From: Bacillus massilioanorexius
Lineage (GTDB): Bacteria > Bacillota > Bacilli > Bacillales > DSM-1321
Direction: 5' to 3'
Assembly (NCBI RefSeq): GCF_902374955.1
Contig: NZ_CABKRX010000113.1
Span: 1 to 64,000, forward strand
Length of the DNA: 64,000 bases
The position numbers were made by a program, and so were the translations under genes. The notes under the pieces were generated by a model. It searched no databases. It had not been told where the DNA came from and worked only from the letters and a program-made list of their open reading frames with translations. Shown here in pieces: positions 16,060 to 24,339 of this stretch (its first letter is position 1; each line of letters opens with the position of its first letter).

Positions 16060-16758
16060 GTGATGAATGTGGAAATGATTTCAGTGCTACTAGTAGATGA
16101 TGATCCGATGGTTAGAGAGGTAAACCGTCAATTTATAAATCAAGTAAAGGGCTTTGAAGTAATTGGATTTGCTAGTAATGGCGTAGAAGGAATAAAACAA
16201 ATTGGGGAACTAAAACCGGATCTGGTTTTCATGGATATTTTTATGCCTGAACAGGACGGTTTGCTAACAATAGAAAAGATTAGACAAGATCAAAACAAAG
16301 TAGACATCATTGCCGTTACAGCGGCAAATGATATGAAAACCGTTCAGCGAGTTCTCCATTTTGGTGTATTTGATTATATTATGAAGCCATTTACATTAGA
16401 AAGAGTGAAACAAGCACTTAATAGCTTTTATACGTATAAACAACAATTGCTGAATAAGGATGAACTGACACAAGAAGAGTTAGATCATATTTTACATCAT
16501 CCACGTGTAAATCAGGATAATCAAGTAGCTTTAGAATTACCGAAAGGGTTGAATCCTACAACACTTGAAAAAGTGGTTACTTTTATTAGCTTACAAACCG
16601 AGCCAGTATCAGCTGAAGAAGTTTCTAAAGGTGTTGGTTTAGCACGTGTTACAGCAAGAAGATATTTGGACTACTTAGAAAAGCAACATAAAGTAAAAAT
16701 CGTCATGGAATATGGTGGTATAGGTCGACCTGTCAATCAATATATGGTTGTAGATTAA
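16060..16758 (+). CDS. dctR: Two-component response regulator DctR
   Basis: 232 residues. The receiver domain has the acidic pair DD (VLLVDDDPMVRE), the phosphorylated Asp in LVFMDIFMP and the Lys in YIMKPF. The C-terminal part (about 160-232) carries a helix-turn-helix, VSAEEVSKGVGLARVTARRYLDYL, of the CitB/DpiA type. It should activate the dicarboxylate symporter gene when phosphorylated by DctS. Start may be GTG 16060 or ATG 16063. Co-transcribed with dctS. Confidence 0.87.
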   Translation: MMNVEMISVLLVDDDPMVREVNRQFINQVKGFEVIGFASNGVEGIKQIGELKPDLVFMDIFMPEQDGLLTIEKIRQDQNKVDIIAVTAANDMKTVQRVLHFGVFDYIMKPFTLERVKQALNSFYTYKQQLLNKDELTQEELDHILHHPRVNQDNQVALELPKGLNPTTLEKVVTFISLQTEPVSAEEVSKGVGLARVTARRYLDYLEKQHKVKIVMEYGGIGRPVNQYMVVD

Positions 16759-16798
16759 GTAATGACTTTTATATTTTATGTGGAATAAGAATAAACGG

Positions 16799-16860
16799 AT
16801 TCAAAAAACGTAGGGGCCACTGAAAAGTGATAATAAATCATTTTTCAGATAGCCTCTACA
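16799..16860 (-). terminator. Terminator of the small DUF3941-like gene
   Basis: Minus strand: GTAGAGGCTATCTGAAAAAT - loop - ATCACTTTTCAGTGGCCCC followed by TACGTTTTTTG. Same family as 7213 and 10838. It also faces the end of dctR. Confidence 0.7.
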
Positions 16861-16870
16861 TTATGTTATT

Positions 16871-17002
16871 TTATAAATGATCTGTTGATTTAGAATATTG
16901 ATGTTTACCTGCTTTGAAATTTTGATCTACTTGTTCATTTCTAGCTGCATTTCGAGCATTATGGTCTTTTGCTTTTTTGTTATTATCTTTCGTATTAGCC
17001 AA
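16871..17002 (-). CDS. Small hydrophilic protein, DUF3941-like
   Basis: 43 residues beginning MANTKDNNKKAKDHNARNAA and ending HQYSKSTDHL. The product is highly charged and free of hydrophobic segments. Start TTG 17002 has GAAAGGAG 8 bases upstream. The NNKKA...N-A-RN and QYSKKTDHL-like ending match small Bacillus proteins labelled DUF3941 (from memory). It has the look of a sporulation-associated small protein, but no function is known. It has its own terminator. Confidence 0.7.
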   Translation of the reverse strand: MANTKDNNKKAKDHNARNAARNEQVDQNFKAGKHQYSKSTDHL

Positions 17003-17067
17003 TATATTTACTCCTTTCAAATGATTATCCTTCATAGTGTTTATCATTTTGAAAGGAAGTATGTATA

Positions 17068-17934
17068 TTAAGCTTGTTCTGGCAAACGATTTAAGAAGAA
17101 AATGGCGATTGTTCCTGGTCCTGCATGAGATCCTACCGTAGAGCCAATTAATTCAATATCAAAAGAAGTTGTGCCAAATGCTTTTTCTATTTCACTTTTC
17201 CATTCCATAGCTGATTGTAAATCGTCACCGTGACTAATTCCAATGGTTTGTTTATCTAGCTGTACACCACGTTCTTTCATGATTTCTAATGTGCGCTTAA
17301 TCAATTTCTTTTTACCACGGATTTTTTCTAAAGGTATCAATTTGCCATCGTCTACATGAAGAAGTGGTCTTATATTTAAAAGTCCACCCACAAATGCTGA
17401 AGTCTTTGAAATACGTCCACCTCTTGCTAGATATTCTAGATTATCTACTGTAAATAGATGCTCCATATGTTGTGAATAGAATTTTGCTTGTTCAACAATT
17501 GTTTCTTTAGAAGCACCTGAGTTTGCTAATTCAATGGCTCTTTTTACAACTAAGCCACAGCCTAACGAAGCACATTTCGTATCGATAATTTCTAAATCAA
17601 GATCTGGATATTCCTCTTGGACTTGTTCTTTAATCATAACAGCGGTTTGATAGGTTCCTGAGAGTTCAGAGGAAAAGGCGATATAAACAGCAGGTTGTTT
17701 AGTTTTAGCTAGTTCAATGAACGTTTTTTGGAAAAATTCAGGGGATGCTTGCGAAGTTTTTGGAGCAGCTCCATTTTTCATTGCATCGTAAACACGTTTA
17801 CTTTGTATTGTTATTCCATCTTCATAATCTTTACCTTCAAGATGTACATTTAATGGAATGAATGTTGCGTGATTTTCTGTTATAAAAGATAAAGGTAAAT
17901 CACTAGCACTATCAGCTAAAATATGTATTTTCAC
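17068..17934 (-). CDS. DegV family fatty-acid-binding protein
   Basis: 288 residues, full-length DegV. Motifs: ILADSASDLP at the N-terminus, AAPKTSQASPEFF, YIAFSSELSGTYQTA, the DTKCASLGCGL segment and LEYLARGGRISK, then the C-terminal IGSTVGSHAGPGTIAIFFL. DegV proteins bind a fatty acid and, as FakB, present it to FakA for phosphorylation before phospholipid synthesis. Start is GTG 17934. Position next to yitT matches yitS of B. subtilis, so it is probably that orthologue. Confidence 0.88.
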   Translation of the reverse strand: MKIHILADSASDLPLSFITENHATFIPLNVHLEGKDYEDGITIQSKRVYDAMKNGAAPKTSQASPEFFQKTFIELAKTKQPAVYIAFSSELSGTYQTAVMIKEQVQEEYPDLDLEIIDTKCASLGCGLVVKRAIELANSGASKETIVEQAKFYSQHMEHLFTVDNLEYLARGGRISKTSAFVGGLLNIRPLLHVDDGKLIPLEKIRGKKKLIKRTLEIMKERGVQLDKQTIGISHGDDLQSAMEWKSEIEKAFGTTSFDIELIGSTVGSHAGPGTIAIFFLNRLPEQA

Positions 17935-18214
17935 AATTTCACCTTCTTAAAAATAGTTTTTTTTGAAATGTACTTATATCATGTAATATTATAAATAAGT
18001 TCTGTATTTAGTTTATCATTGGTAAAAATATTATGAAAGAATGTTGTTTACATTTAATGCTGTAACATGAAAAATAATAAGAAGAAAATGAATGTATTTA
18101 TTTAAAACAGATAAGAAAGCAAAAACATCTTGAAAATTGTTAGTACTTCAACTTATTACATAAGAAGGTGCGTATGTTTTACTTATTAATACATATTAAA
18201 ATGGAGGAACTGTT

Positions 18215-19057
18215 TTGTATCAAAGAGAGGCAAAAAAATTAATTATAGTCGCTATTGGGGCACTGTTAAATGCCATTGCTCTAAATTGGTTTTTAATACC
18301 GGCTAATGTTTATGCGAGTGGCTTTGCTGGAGTCGCTCAATTAGTTTCAAAGATTGTGGAAAGCTTTACACCGTTTACGCTTTCTACAGGGATATTGCTT
18401 TTTGCATTAAATGTACCAGTAACGATTTTAGCTTGGAAAAAGGTAGGGAAATCCTTTACTTTTTACAGCTTTTTAAGCGTTTTGCTAATGTCATTATTTC
18501 TTGAACTTATCCCAATTCATCAATATTCAGAAGATATTATTTTGAATGCTGTTTTTGGTGGGGTTATTGGTGCTGCAGGAGTAGGAATTACATTGAAGTA
18601 TGGTGCATCAACAGGTGGAATGGACATTATTGCGATGGTGCTTTCTAGAATGAAGGATAAGCCAATAGGTTCTTACTTATTTCTCATTAACGGAATGATC
18701 ATTGTAACGGCTGGTGTTTTATATGGAGCCGAGAAGGCATTATACACTCTTGTAGCGTTATACGTAACAACGCGAGTAATCGATGCTATTCATACACGTC
18801 ATGAAAAATTAACTGTGTTCATTGTGACGAAAAAAGCAGAAGAAATGAAAGTAGCTATTCATTCAAAAATGGTTCGAGGAATTACAATGATTCCCGCAAA
18901 AGGAGCCTTTACGAACGAAGAGAAGGATATGCTTATGATGGTTATCACTCGTTATGAATTATATGATTTAGAGAGAGTAATTAAAGAAGTCGATCCAAAA
19001 GCTTTCACTAATATAGTTGAAACAACTAATGTTTTCGGGTTTTTCCGAAAGGATTAG
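18215..19057 (+). CDS. yitT: YitT family membrane protein
   Basis: 280 residues: five or six spans of the YitT_membrane domain (about 10-190; GALLNAIALNWFLIPANVYASGFAG, GITLKYGASTGGMDIIAM) and a C-terminal DUF2179 domain (about 205-278; LTVFIVTKKAEEM, GITMIPAKGAFTNEEKDML). Function unknown. Start TTG 18215 with ATGGAGGAA upstream. Neighbourhood (degV beside it) agrees with yitS-yitT. A long-loop inverted repeat (AGAAAAGTGG/CCACTTTTCT) lies in the following 200 bases. Confidence 0.88.
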   Translation: MYQREAKKLIIVAIGALLNAIALNWFLIPANVYASGFAGVAQLVSKIVESFTPFTLSTGILLFALNVPVTILAWKKVGKSFTFYSFLSVLLMSLFLELIPIHQYSEDIILNAVFGGVIGAAGVGITLKYGASTGGMDIIAMVLSRMKDKPIGSYLFLINGMIIVTAGVLYGAEKALYTLVALYVTTRVIDAIHTRHEKLTVFIVTKKAEEMKVAIHSKMVRGITMIPAKGAFTNEEKDMLMMVITRYELYDLERVIKEVDPKAFTNIVETTNVFGFFRKD

Positions 19058-19258
19058 AACATTGTGCTAACTCTATCAAAAAAAAAGAAAAGTGGAGCTA
19101 TGAGAAGCACTTGTAAGAAGTTATTTTTAGTATTGCAATTGTAAGGCAACCACTTTTCTAAATATAAAGTTTTATCTAGGTTTATCTTTTTACACTTTCT
19201 ATTTTAAGGGGAAATTTTACTTCTAAGCTTATTCTCATTTTGTAATTTATTAATAGCT

Positions 19259-20617
19259 TTATGTAGGTAAGATTTTCCCCGGATTCATGATATTATTAGA
19301 ATCAATTAATTGCTTTATGTCAATCATAAGTTCAAGTGCATTACCGTGTTCTTGTTTTTGAAACTTCTTTTTACCCAAACCTACCCCGTGCTCACCTGTA
19401 CATGTACCTCCGTATGAAAGGGCCAAATTGACAATCATTTCATCAATCTCTTCCATCTTTTTAATTTGTGCTAAATCATTTGGATCGTACACTATTATCG
19501 TATGAAAATTTCCATCACCTATATGTCCAAGTACTCCTCCCTCTAATCCAGCTTCATCAATGATTGTCCTTGCAAAAACGACAATTTCAGCTAATTTCGA
19601 AATTGGAACACAAACATCGGTGCCTCCTACCTTAAATTGAGCATTTTGATGTCTAAAAGCATACGCTAAATCATGACGTGCTTTCCATAGAAGAGTTCTT
19701 TCCTTAGAATCAGTCTCGCAAATCCAGTCTTTACTACCAAATTCTTCAGTAATCATTTTGACTAAAGCAGAATCCTCTACAATTCCACTTTCATTTCCGT
19801 GAAATTCAAAAAACAAGGAAGACGAAATAGGATAATCCGTTCCACTGTACTCGTTAACTTTTTTCATACTGATATGATCAACCAGTTCCATACGAGCAAT
19901 AGGAATTCCTGCTTTTAATATCGACTGAGCAGCTTGAATGCACGAGGAAATATTCGGAAAAGAACATCGAGCAGCTAAAATAGCTTCTGGAATTCCATGC
20001 AGTTTCAAAGTGATTTCTGTAAAAATACCCAAAGTTCCTTCTGAACCAACAAATAAACCATTTAGGTGATATCCAGAGGATGATTTCTTCGCCTTGGAAC
20101 CCGTTTTTATAACTTTTCCATTTGGTAAAACAATCTCTAAATTTAAGACTTGATCTCTCATTGTTCCATACCTTACTGCAGCAGTTCCACTTGCATTTGT
20201 AGCTACCATTCCTCCAATTGTAGCATCTGCACCTGGATCGATTGGAAAAAAGAGTCCATGTCTATTCAACATGTGGTTCAGTTGTAATCTAGTAATTCCA
20301 GGCTGTACTGTAACTAATAAGTCATCAGGCTGAAAAGAAATGATTTGATCCATATTTTGAAAATTAATGCTAATACCTTTTTTTATTGGGATAGCTTGTC
20401 CTTCAAGTCCTGAACCCGCTCCATATGGAACTATTGGTATTCCTTTCTCGTTTGCCAAACAAACGATCTTTATAATTTCATCTCTACTAGAAGGAAAAAC
20501 TACTAAATCTGGTTCCACTGCTGGATGATAGGATTCATCCTTACTATGTTGATATAGTTGTGTTTCATTCTTACTCACTTTTTCATGACCAAGGATTTCA
20601 ACAAGTCTTTGATACAA
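19259..20617 (-). CDS. FAD-linked oxidase, GlcD / D-lactate dehydrogenase type
   Basis: About 452 residues. FAD-binding_4 domain (about 30-210): VPYGAGSGLEGQAIP, IDPGADATIGGMVATNASGT, VGSEGTLGIFTEITLKL. FAD-oxidase C domain ends in the metal/substrate motif GHIGDGNFHTI and GTCTGEHGVGLGKKKF. It oxidises D-2-hydroxyacids such as glycolate or D-lactate. Start TTG 20617 is 8 bases from AGAGG; the frame also has GTG 20626, too close to that site. It is divergent from the GntR-TRAP operon across a 115-base gap with a palindrome, so it probably shares its regulator. No GlcE/GlcF partners are visible. Confidence 0.85.
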   Translation of the reverse strand: MYQRLVEILGHEKVSKNETQLYQHSKDESYHPAVEPDLVVFPSSRDEIIKIVCLANEKGIPIVPYGAGSGLEGQAIPIKKGISINFQNMDQIISFQPDDLLVTVQPGITRLQLNHMLNRHGLFFPIDPGADATIGGMVATNASGTAAVRYGTMRDQVLNLEIVLPNGKVIKTGSKAKKSSSGYHLNGLFVGSEGTLGIFTEITLKLHGIPEAILAARCSFPNISSCIQAAQSILKAGIPIARMELVDHISMKKVNEYSGTDYPISSSLFFEFHGNESGIVEDSALVKMITEEFGSKDWICETDSKERTLLWKARHDLAYAFRHQNAQFKVGGTDVCVPISKLAEIVVFARTIIDEAGLEGGVLGHIGDGNFHTIIVYDPNDLAQIKKMEEIDEMIVNLALSYGGTCTGEHGVGLGKKKFQKQEHGNALELMIDIKQLIDSNNIMNPGKILPT

Positions 20618-20694
20618 GTTAAACACCTCTATCTTATAATTATTTTATTTTTCAAAAAACTATTTACTTTTAATATACCAAATATTATCATTTC

Positions 20695-20709
20695 TGTATA
20701 CAGTATACA
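20695..20709. promoter_or_regulatory. Probable GntR(FCD) operator
   Basis: TGTATACAGTATACA is a perfect 7-1-7 palindrome. A further half-site TTGTATAT follows at 20713-20720. It lies 24 bases before the gntR start, between the divergent glcD and gntR genes, and resembles the GTATAC-type sites of FCD-family GntR regulators. Confidence 0.65.
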
Positions 20710-20732
20710 ATTTTGTATATCGGAGGAATATA

Positions 20733-21386
20733 ATGAAAAAGATTGAAAAAGAAAAATCGCTAGGAGAACAAGCATATAGCATTATTAAACTGTCTATAAT
20801 ATCTGGCGACTTACATCCTGGTGACGCTTTACCAGAAGAAAAGATTGCTAAACATTTGGGTATAAGTCGAACACCTTTACGAGAAGCGTTTCAGCGACTA
20901 GCAAACGAAGGATTAATTTATATGAAAAAAGGAAGACCAGCAATTGTTGCCTCTTTCACTTTAGAAGAAGCATTGGAATTGTTAGAAGTAAGGAGAATAA
21001 TGGAGATTCATAATCTTGAAATGATCGAACCATATATCGATGAGCCATTTATTCTCGAATTAGAAGAGTGTATTGAACAGCAAGAACAAACTATTAAAGA
21101 CATAAACTATCAAACATTTATTGATTTAGATCTTAAATTTCATTTACTTCTTGCTAGCAAAAATAAAAATAAAAAATTTGTTGAATTAATTAAAGATTTA
21201 AATAATGGCGTAAATAGAGCGTTCCTTTTGTTATCTCATACACTCCCAATTAGCGCTTATGATGCTGTAGAAGAACATAAATTAATTGTCAATGCTTTAA
21301 AAAATATAAATATTTCATGTGCTAAACAAAATATGGAATATCACATTCATGAAATTGGCAAGCGTATTCAAACATACTTAAAATAG
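20733..21386 (+). CDS. GntR family regulator, FCD subfamily
   Basis: 217 residues. Winged helix at 10-75 (SLGEQAYSIIKLSIISGDLHPGDALPEEKIAKHLGISRTPLREAFQRLANEGLI) and an all-helical FCD effector domain with the metal-ligand pattern D-x3-H in DLDLKFHLLL and later histidines (EEHKLIVNAL, MEYHIHEI). FCD regulators usually respond to carboxylic acids. It is first in the TRAP/catabolic operon and sits beside a palindromic operator, so autoregulation and control of the divergent oxidase are likely. Ribosome site CGGAGG. Confidence 0.9.
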   Translation: MKKIEKEKSLGEQAYSIIKLSIISGDLHPGDALPEEKIAKHLGISRTPLREAFQRLANEGLIYMKKGRPAIVASFTLEEALELLEVRRIMEIHNLEMIEPYIDEPFILELEECIEQQEQTIKDINYQTFIDLDLKFHLLLASKNKNKKFVELIKDLNNGVNRAFLLLSHTLPISAYDAVEEHKLIVNALKNINISCAKQNMEYHIHEIGKRIQTYLK

Positions 21387-21397
21387 GAGGATTATTT

Positions 21398-22435
21398 ATG
21401 AAAAAGCTTTTAGGTTTACTAGTGTTAATTGTTGTATTACTTGTAAGTGCATGTGGAAGACCTTCTAGTACAAATTCGAGTGGAGAAACGAAAAATGGAG
21501 AAAATAAAGGCAACGAAAAGTATGTCATTCGCATAGCTCATCTAGTTCCTGAAGAACAATCGACTCATGTTGCTGCACTATCATTTAAGAAAAATGTGGA
21601 AGAGCGCTCTAATGGACGTATTGAAGTCCAAATCTATGCAAACGGTTCTCTATATCCTTCTGACCGTGAAGCTATTGAAGCTGTTCAGCTTGGTAATATC
21701 GAAATGACTATTCCAGCAGTTGCTCCACTCGCATCCTTCAACAAAAAATTTATGGTTTTTGACCTTCCGTTTCTATTTAACTCAAATGAAGCAGCATACA
21801 AAACTCTAGATGGAGAAGTAGGACAGCTTTTATTAAAAGATCTTGAAAATAACGACTTAAAAGGACTTGCGTTCGCAGAAAATGGATTTCGTCATATGTC
21901 GAATAATAAAGGGCCGATTGAAAGTCCTTCAGATCTAGCTGGATCGAAGTTCCGTACACTTGAAAACCCTGTACATACGGATACTTTTAAATCTTTTGGG
22001 GCGAATGCCTCACCATTCTCATTTGGTGAATTATATACAGCATTACAACAAAAAACATATGACGCAATGGAGTGTCCTATCTCATTATATTATTTAAACA
22101 AATTCTATGAAGTTCAAGATTATCTGACTCTAAGTGGACATGTGTACGCTGCTACCATTCTATTAATGAATAATGACTTTTACAATAAGTTACCTGAAGA
22201 TTTACAAAAAATTGTTATGGATGCATCAAAAGATTATCAAACTGAACAACGTGAAATTGCTCAAAAACAAGATGTTGAATTTCTAGATAAACTAAAGGAA
22301 AACGGTATGAAAGTTAATGAATTAACAGATAATCAAAAAGATGCTTTCAGAGAAGCTTCAAAAGCTATCTATGATAAATATACTTCAGAAATTGGAAAAG
22401 ACATTGTAACAAAAGCTCTTGAAGCGAACAAATAA
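21398..22435 (+). CDS. TRAP transporter substrate-binding lipoprotein (DctP family)
   Basis: 345 residues with a lipoprotein signal (LLVSAC, Cys19), then a TRAP receptor: IRIAHLVPEEQSTHVAALSFKKNVEERSNGRIEVQIYANGSLYP, FDLPFLFNSNEAAYK, HMSNNKGPIESPSDLAGSKFRTLENPVH with the conserved carboxylate-binding Arg in KFRTLE. It delivers a carboxylate to the DctQM permease encoded next. Starts 11 bases after gntR (AGGAGG). Followed by an intercistronic hairpin that may favour higher receptor than permease expression. Ligand unknown. Confidence 0.9.
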   Translation: MKKLLGLLVLIVVLLVSACGRPSSTNSSGETKNGENKGNEKYVIRIAHLVPEEQSTHVAALSFKKNVEERSNGRIEVQIYANGSLYPSDREAIEAVQLGNIEMTIPAVAPLASFNKKFMVFDLPFLFNSNEAAYKTLDGEVGQLLLKDLENNDLKGLAFAENGFRHMSNNKGPIESPSDLAGSKFRTLENPVHTDTFKSFGANASPFSFGELYTALQQKTYDAMECPISLYYLNKFYEVQDYLTLSGHVYAATILLMNNDFYNKLPEDLQKIVMDASKDYQTEQREIAQKQDVEFLDKLKENGMKVNELTDNQKDAFREASKAIYDKYTSEIGKDIVTKALEANK

Positions 22436-22442
22436 TTAATTT

Positions 22443-22474
22443 AAGAAAGCCTATATTAGTTAATAGGCTTTCTT
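22443..22474 (+). promoter_or_regulatory. Intercistronic hairpin between TRAP receptor and permease genes
   Basis: AAGAAAGCCTAT - 8-base loop - ATAGGCTTTCTT, a perfect 12-bp stem. Only a weak T-rich end, so partial termination or 3'-end protection of the receptor message is likely rather than full termination. Confidence 0.65.
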
Positions 22475-22532
22475 CTACAAAATATTACCTCTTCAGTTGC
22501 TCTACCAATTAAAATTCAGAAAGGAACATTCT

Positions 22533-23027
22533 ATGAAAATGAAAGATAAGTATATTGAAGAAATCTTCTTAGTATTCACAATGATAATGATGGTTATTTT
22601 AATATTTATCCAAGTTGTAGGTCGGTATATTTTCAATGAAGCACCTAGCTGGACAGAAGAATTATCACGTTATATTCATATTTGGCAAGTTTGGATCGGA
22701 GCTAGTTATGCAGTTCGACTCAGAGAGCATATTCGTATAGAAGCATTTGTAAACTTGTTTTCATTGTTAGGTAGAAAAATTTTTGAAACATTATCGATTA
22801 TTGTTTGGTTTTTATTAGCATTATTCTTGGCTGTGATTGGAACGCAGCTAGTTCTTAGCAGTTTGAAAAATGGACAACTCACTCCTGCTATGCAGCTTCC
22901 TATGTGGATTCCATTTTTAGCAATTCCTTTGGGTGGTCTAGGAATGGCGCTTCGATTAATTCAACAGTTATGGATAATTTGGAGAAAGTTACCGTCTAAT
23001 TCAAAAGAAGGAGGGAACTTGATTTGA
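22533..23027 (+). CDS. TRAP transporter small permease (DctQ family)
   Basis: About 164 residues, four membrane spans, DctQ pattern: VVGRYIFNEAPSWTEELSRYIHIWQVWIGASYAVRLREHIRIE. It joins the large permease to form the secondary transporter driven by ion gradients. I start at ATG 22533 with AAAGGAAC 7 bases upstream. An in-frame TTG at 22497 lies too near the hairpin and lacks a site. Stop overlaps the DctM start by 4 bases. Confidence 0.87.
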   Translation: MKMKDKYIEEIFLVFTMIMMVILIFIQVVGRYIFNEAPSWTEELSRYIHIWQVWIGASYAVRLREHIRIEAFVNLFSLLGRKIFETLSIIVWFLLALFLAVIGTQLVLSSLKNGQLTPAMQLPMWIPFLAIPLGGLGMALRLIQQLWIIWRKLPSNSKEGGNLI

Positions 23028-24307
23028 CAGTTGCCGTACTTTTTATATCACTTTTTGTTTTTCTATTAATTGGTGTGCCAATTGCAATTGCCTTAGGTGC
23101 TTCTGCACTATTAACTATTTATTTTACTACGACATTACCATTAACAATAATGACACAAAAAGCATTTACAGCACTTGATTCCTTCCCTTTATTAGCTATT
23201 CCATTTTTTATGCTAGCTGGTATCTTAATGGGAAAAGGAGGAGTTTCAAAACGCCTCTTAACCTTAGCAACTATGCTTGTTGGATGGATGGTTGGGGGAC
23301 TTGCCATGGTAACTGTAGTAACTTGTATGTTCTTCGCAGCTATTTCAGGTTCAGGACCAGCAACCGTTGCAGCTATTGGATCGTTTATGATTCCTTCTAT
23401 GAAAGAAAAGAAATATGATGAAGGATTTGCAGCTGCAATTACTGCCGCCGCTGGTTCGATTGGTGTAATTATTCCACCGAGTATTCCGTTTGTTATGTAT
23501 GGCGTTATCGGTGGTGTCTCTGTTGGCGGCATGTTCTTAGCAGGAATACTTCCAGGAATACTTATCGGAATTGGGCTAATGGCTGTTTCTTTTATCATTT
23601 CTAAGAAAAAAAATTACAAACCTGAGACAACTGTTAATTATTCCTTCAAAGAAGTATTAAAGGCATTATGGGATGCAAAATGGGCTTTAATGATCCCAGT
23701 CATCATTTTAGGAGGGATTTATGGTGGCATTTTTTCACCAACAGAAGCAGCTGTTGTTGCTGTCGTTTACGGAACAATTATCGGAATATTTGTACATAAA
23801 GAAATGACGATAAAAGATATTTATGAATGTATTCGAGAAGCTACTGTCATTAATGCAACAACAATGATAATCGTCGGATTGTCTATCTCTTTTGCTTATA
23901 TTATGACACTTGAACAAATTCCTAACAGTATTGCTAGTTTCATAACGGATTTATCAAGTAATCCGATTGTGATTTTGATTGTCATTAACATTTTTTTATT
24001 AGTTGTTGGAATGTTTATAGATACAATATCTGCTTTAGTTGTATTAACACCTATTCTTCTACCTATTGTAACTGCTGTTGGGGTAGATCCAATTCATTTC
24101 GGTGTTATTTTAGTTGCGAATTTGGCAATAGGTTTTATTACTCCACCACTTGGTGTAAATTTATTTGTTGCTTCTAGTGTTAGTGGTGTTCGTATAGAAA
24201 GAATTGTAGTTGGTATATTACCATTCTTACTATCTATGCTTATTACATTATTGATTATCACATTTATTCCAGCACTATCTACATGGTTACCAAACTTCTT
24301 ACAATAA
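23024..24307 (+). CDS. TRAP transporter large permease (DctM family)
   Basis: 427 residues, about twelve spans. DctM signatures: PLLAIPFFMLAGILMGKGGVSKRL, FFAAISGSGPATVAAIGSFMIP, GSIGVIIPPSIPFVMYGVI, GGIFSPTEAAVVAVVYG and the C-terminal GFITPPLGVNLFVAS. Forms the transport channel with DctQ. Start TTG 23024 overlaps the dctQ stop. Part of the gntR operon. Confidence 0.9.
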   Translation: MTVAVLFISLFVFLLIGVPIAIALGASALLTIYFTTTLPLTIMTQKAFTALDSFPLLAIPFFMLAGILMGKGGVSKRLLTLATMLVGWMVGGLAMVTVVTCMFFAAISGSGPATVAAIGSFMIPSMKEKKYDEGFAAAITAAAGSIGVIIPPSIPFVMYGVIGGVSVGGMFLAGILPGILIGIGLMAVSFIISKKKNYKPETTVNYSFKEVLKALWDAKWALMIPVIILGGIYGGIFSPTEAAVVAVVYGTIIGIFVHKEMTIKDIYECIREATVINATTMIIVGLSISFAYIMTLEQIPNSIASFITDLSSNPIVILIVINIFLLVVGMFIDTISALVVLTPILLPIVTAVGVDPIHFGVILVANLAIGFITPPLGVNLFVASSVSGVRIERIVVGILPFLLSMLITLLIITFIPALSTWLPNFLQ

Positions 24308-24339
24308 CGTCATATTTTCGATGAAAGGAGTACGTACAT

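Noticed and set aside
23119..23598. 159-codon antisense frame inside the TRAP large permease gene
   Set aside because: Pro/Ile/Ala-rich shadow of the permease codon pattern; the plus-strand gene has full family motifs.
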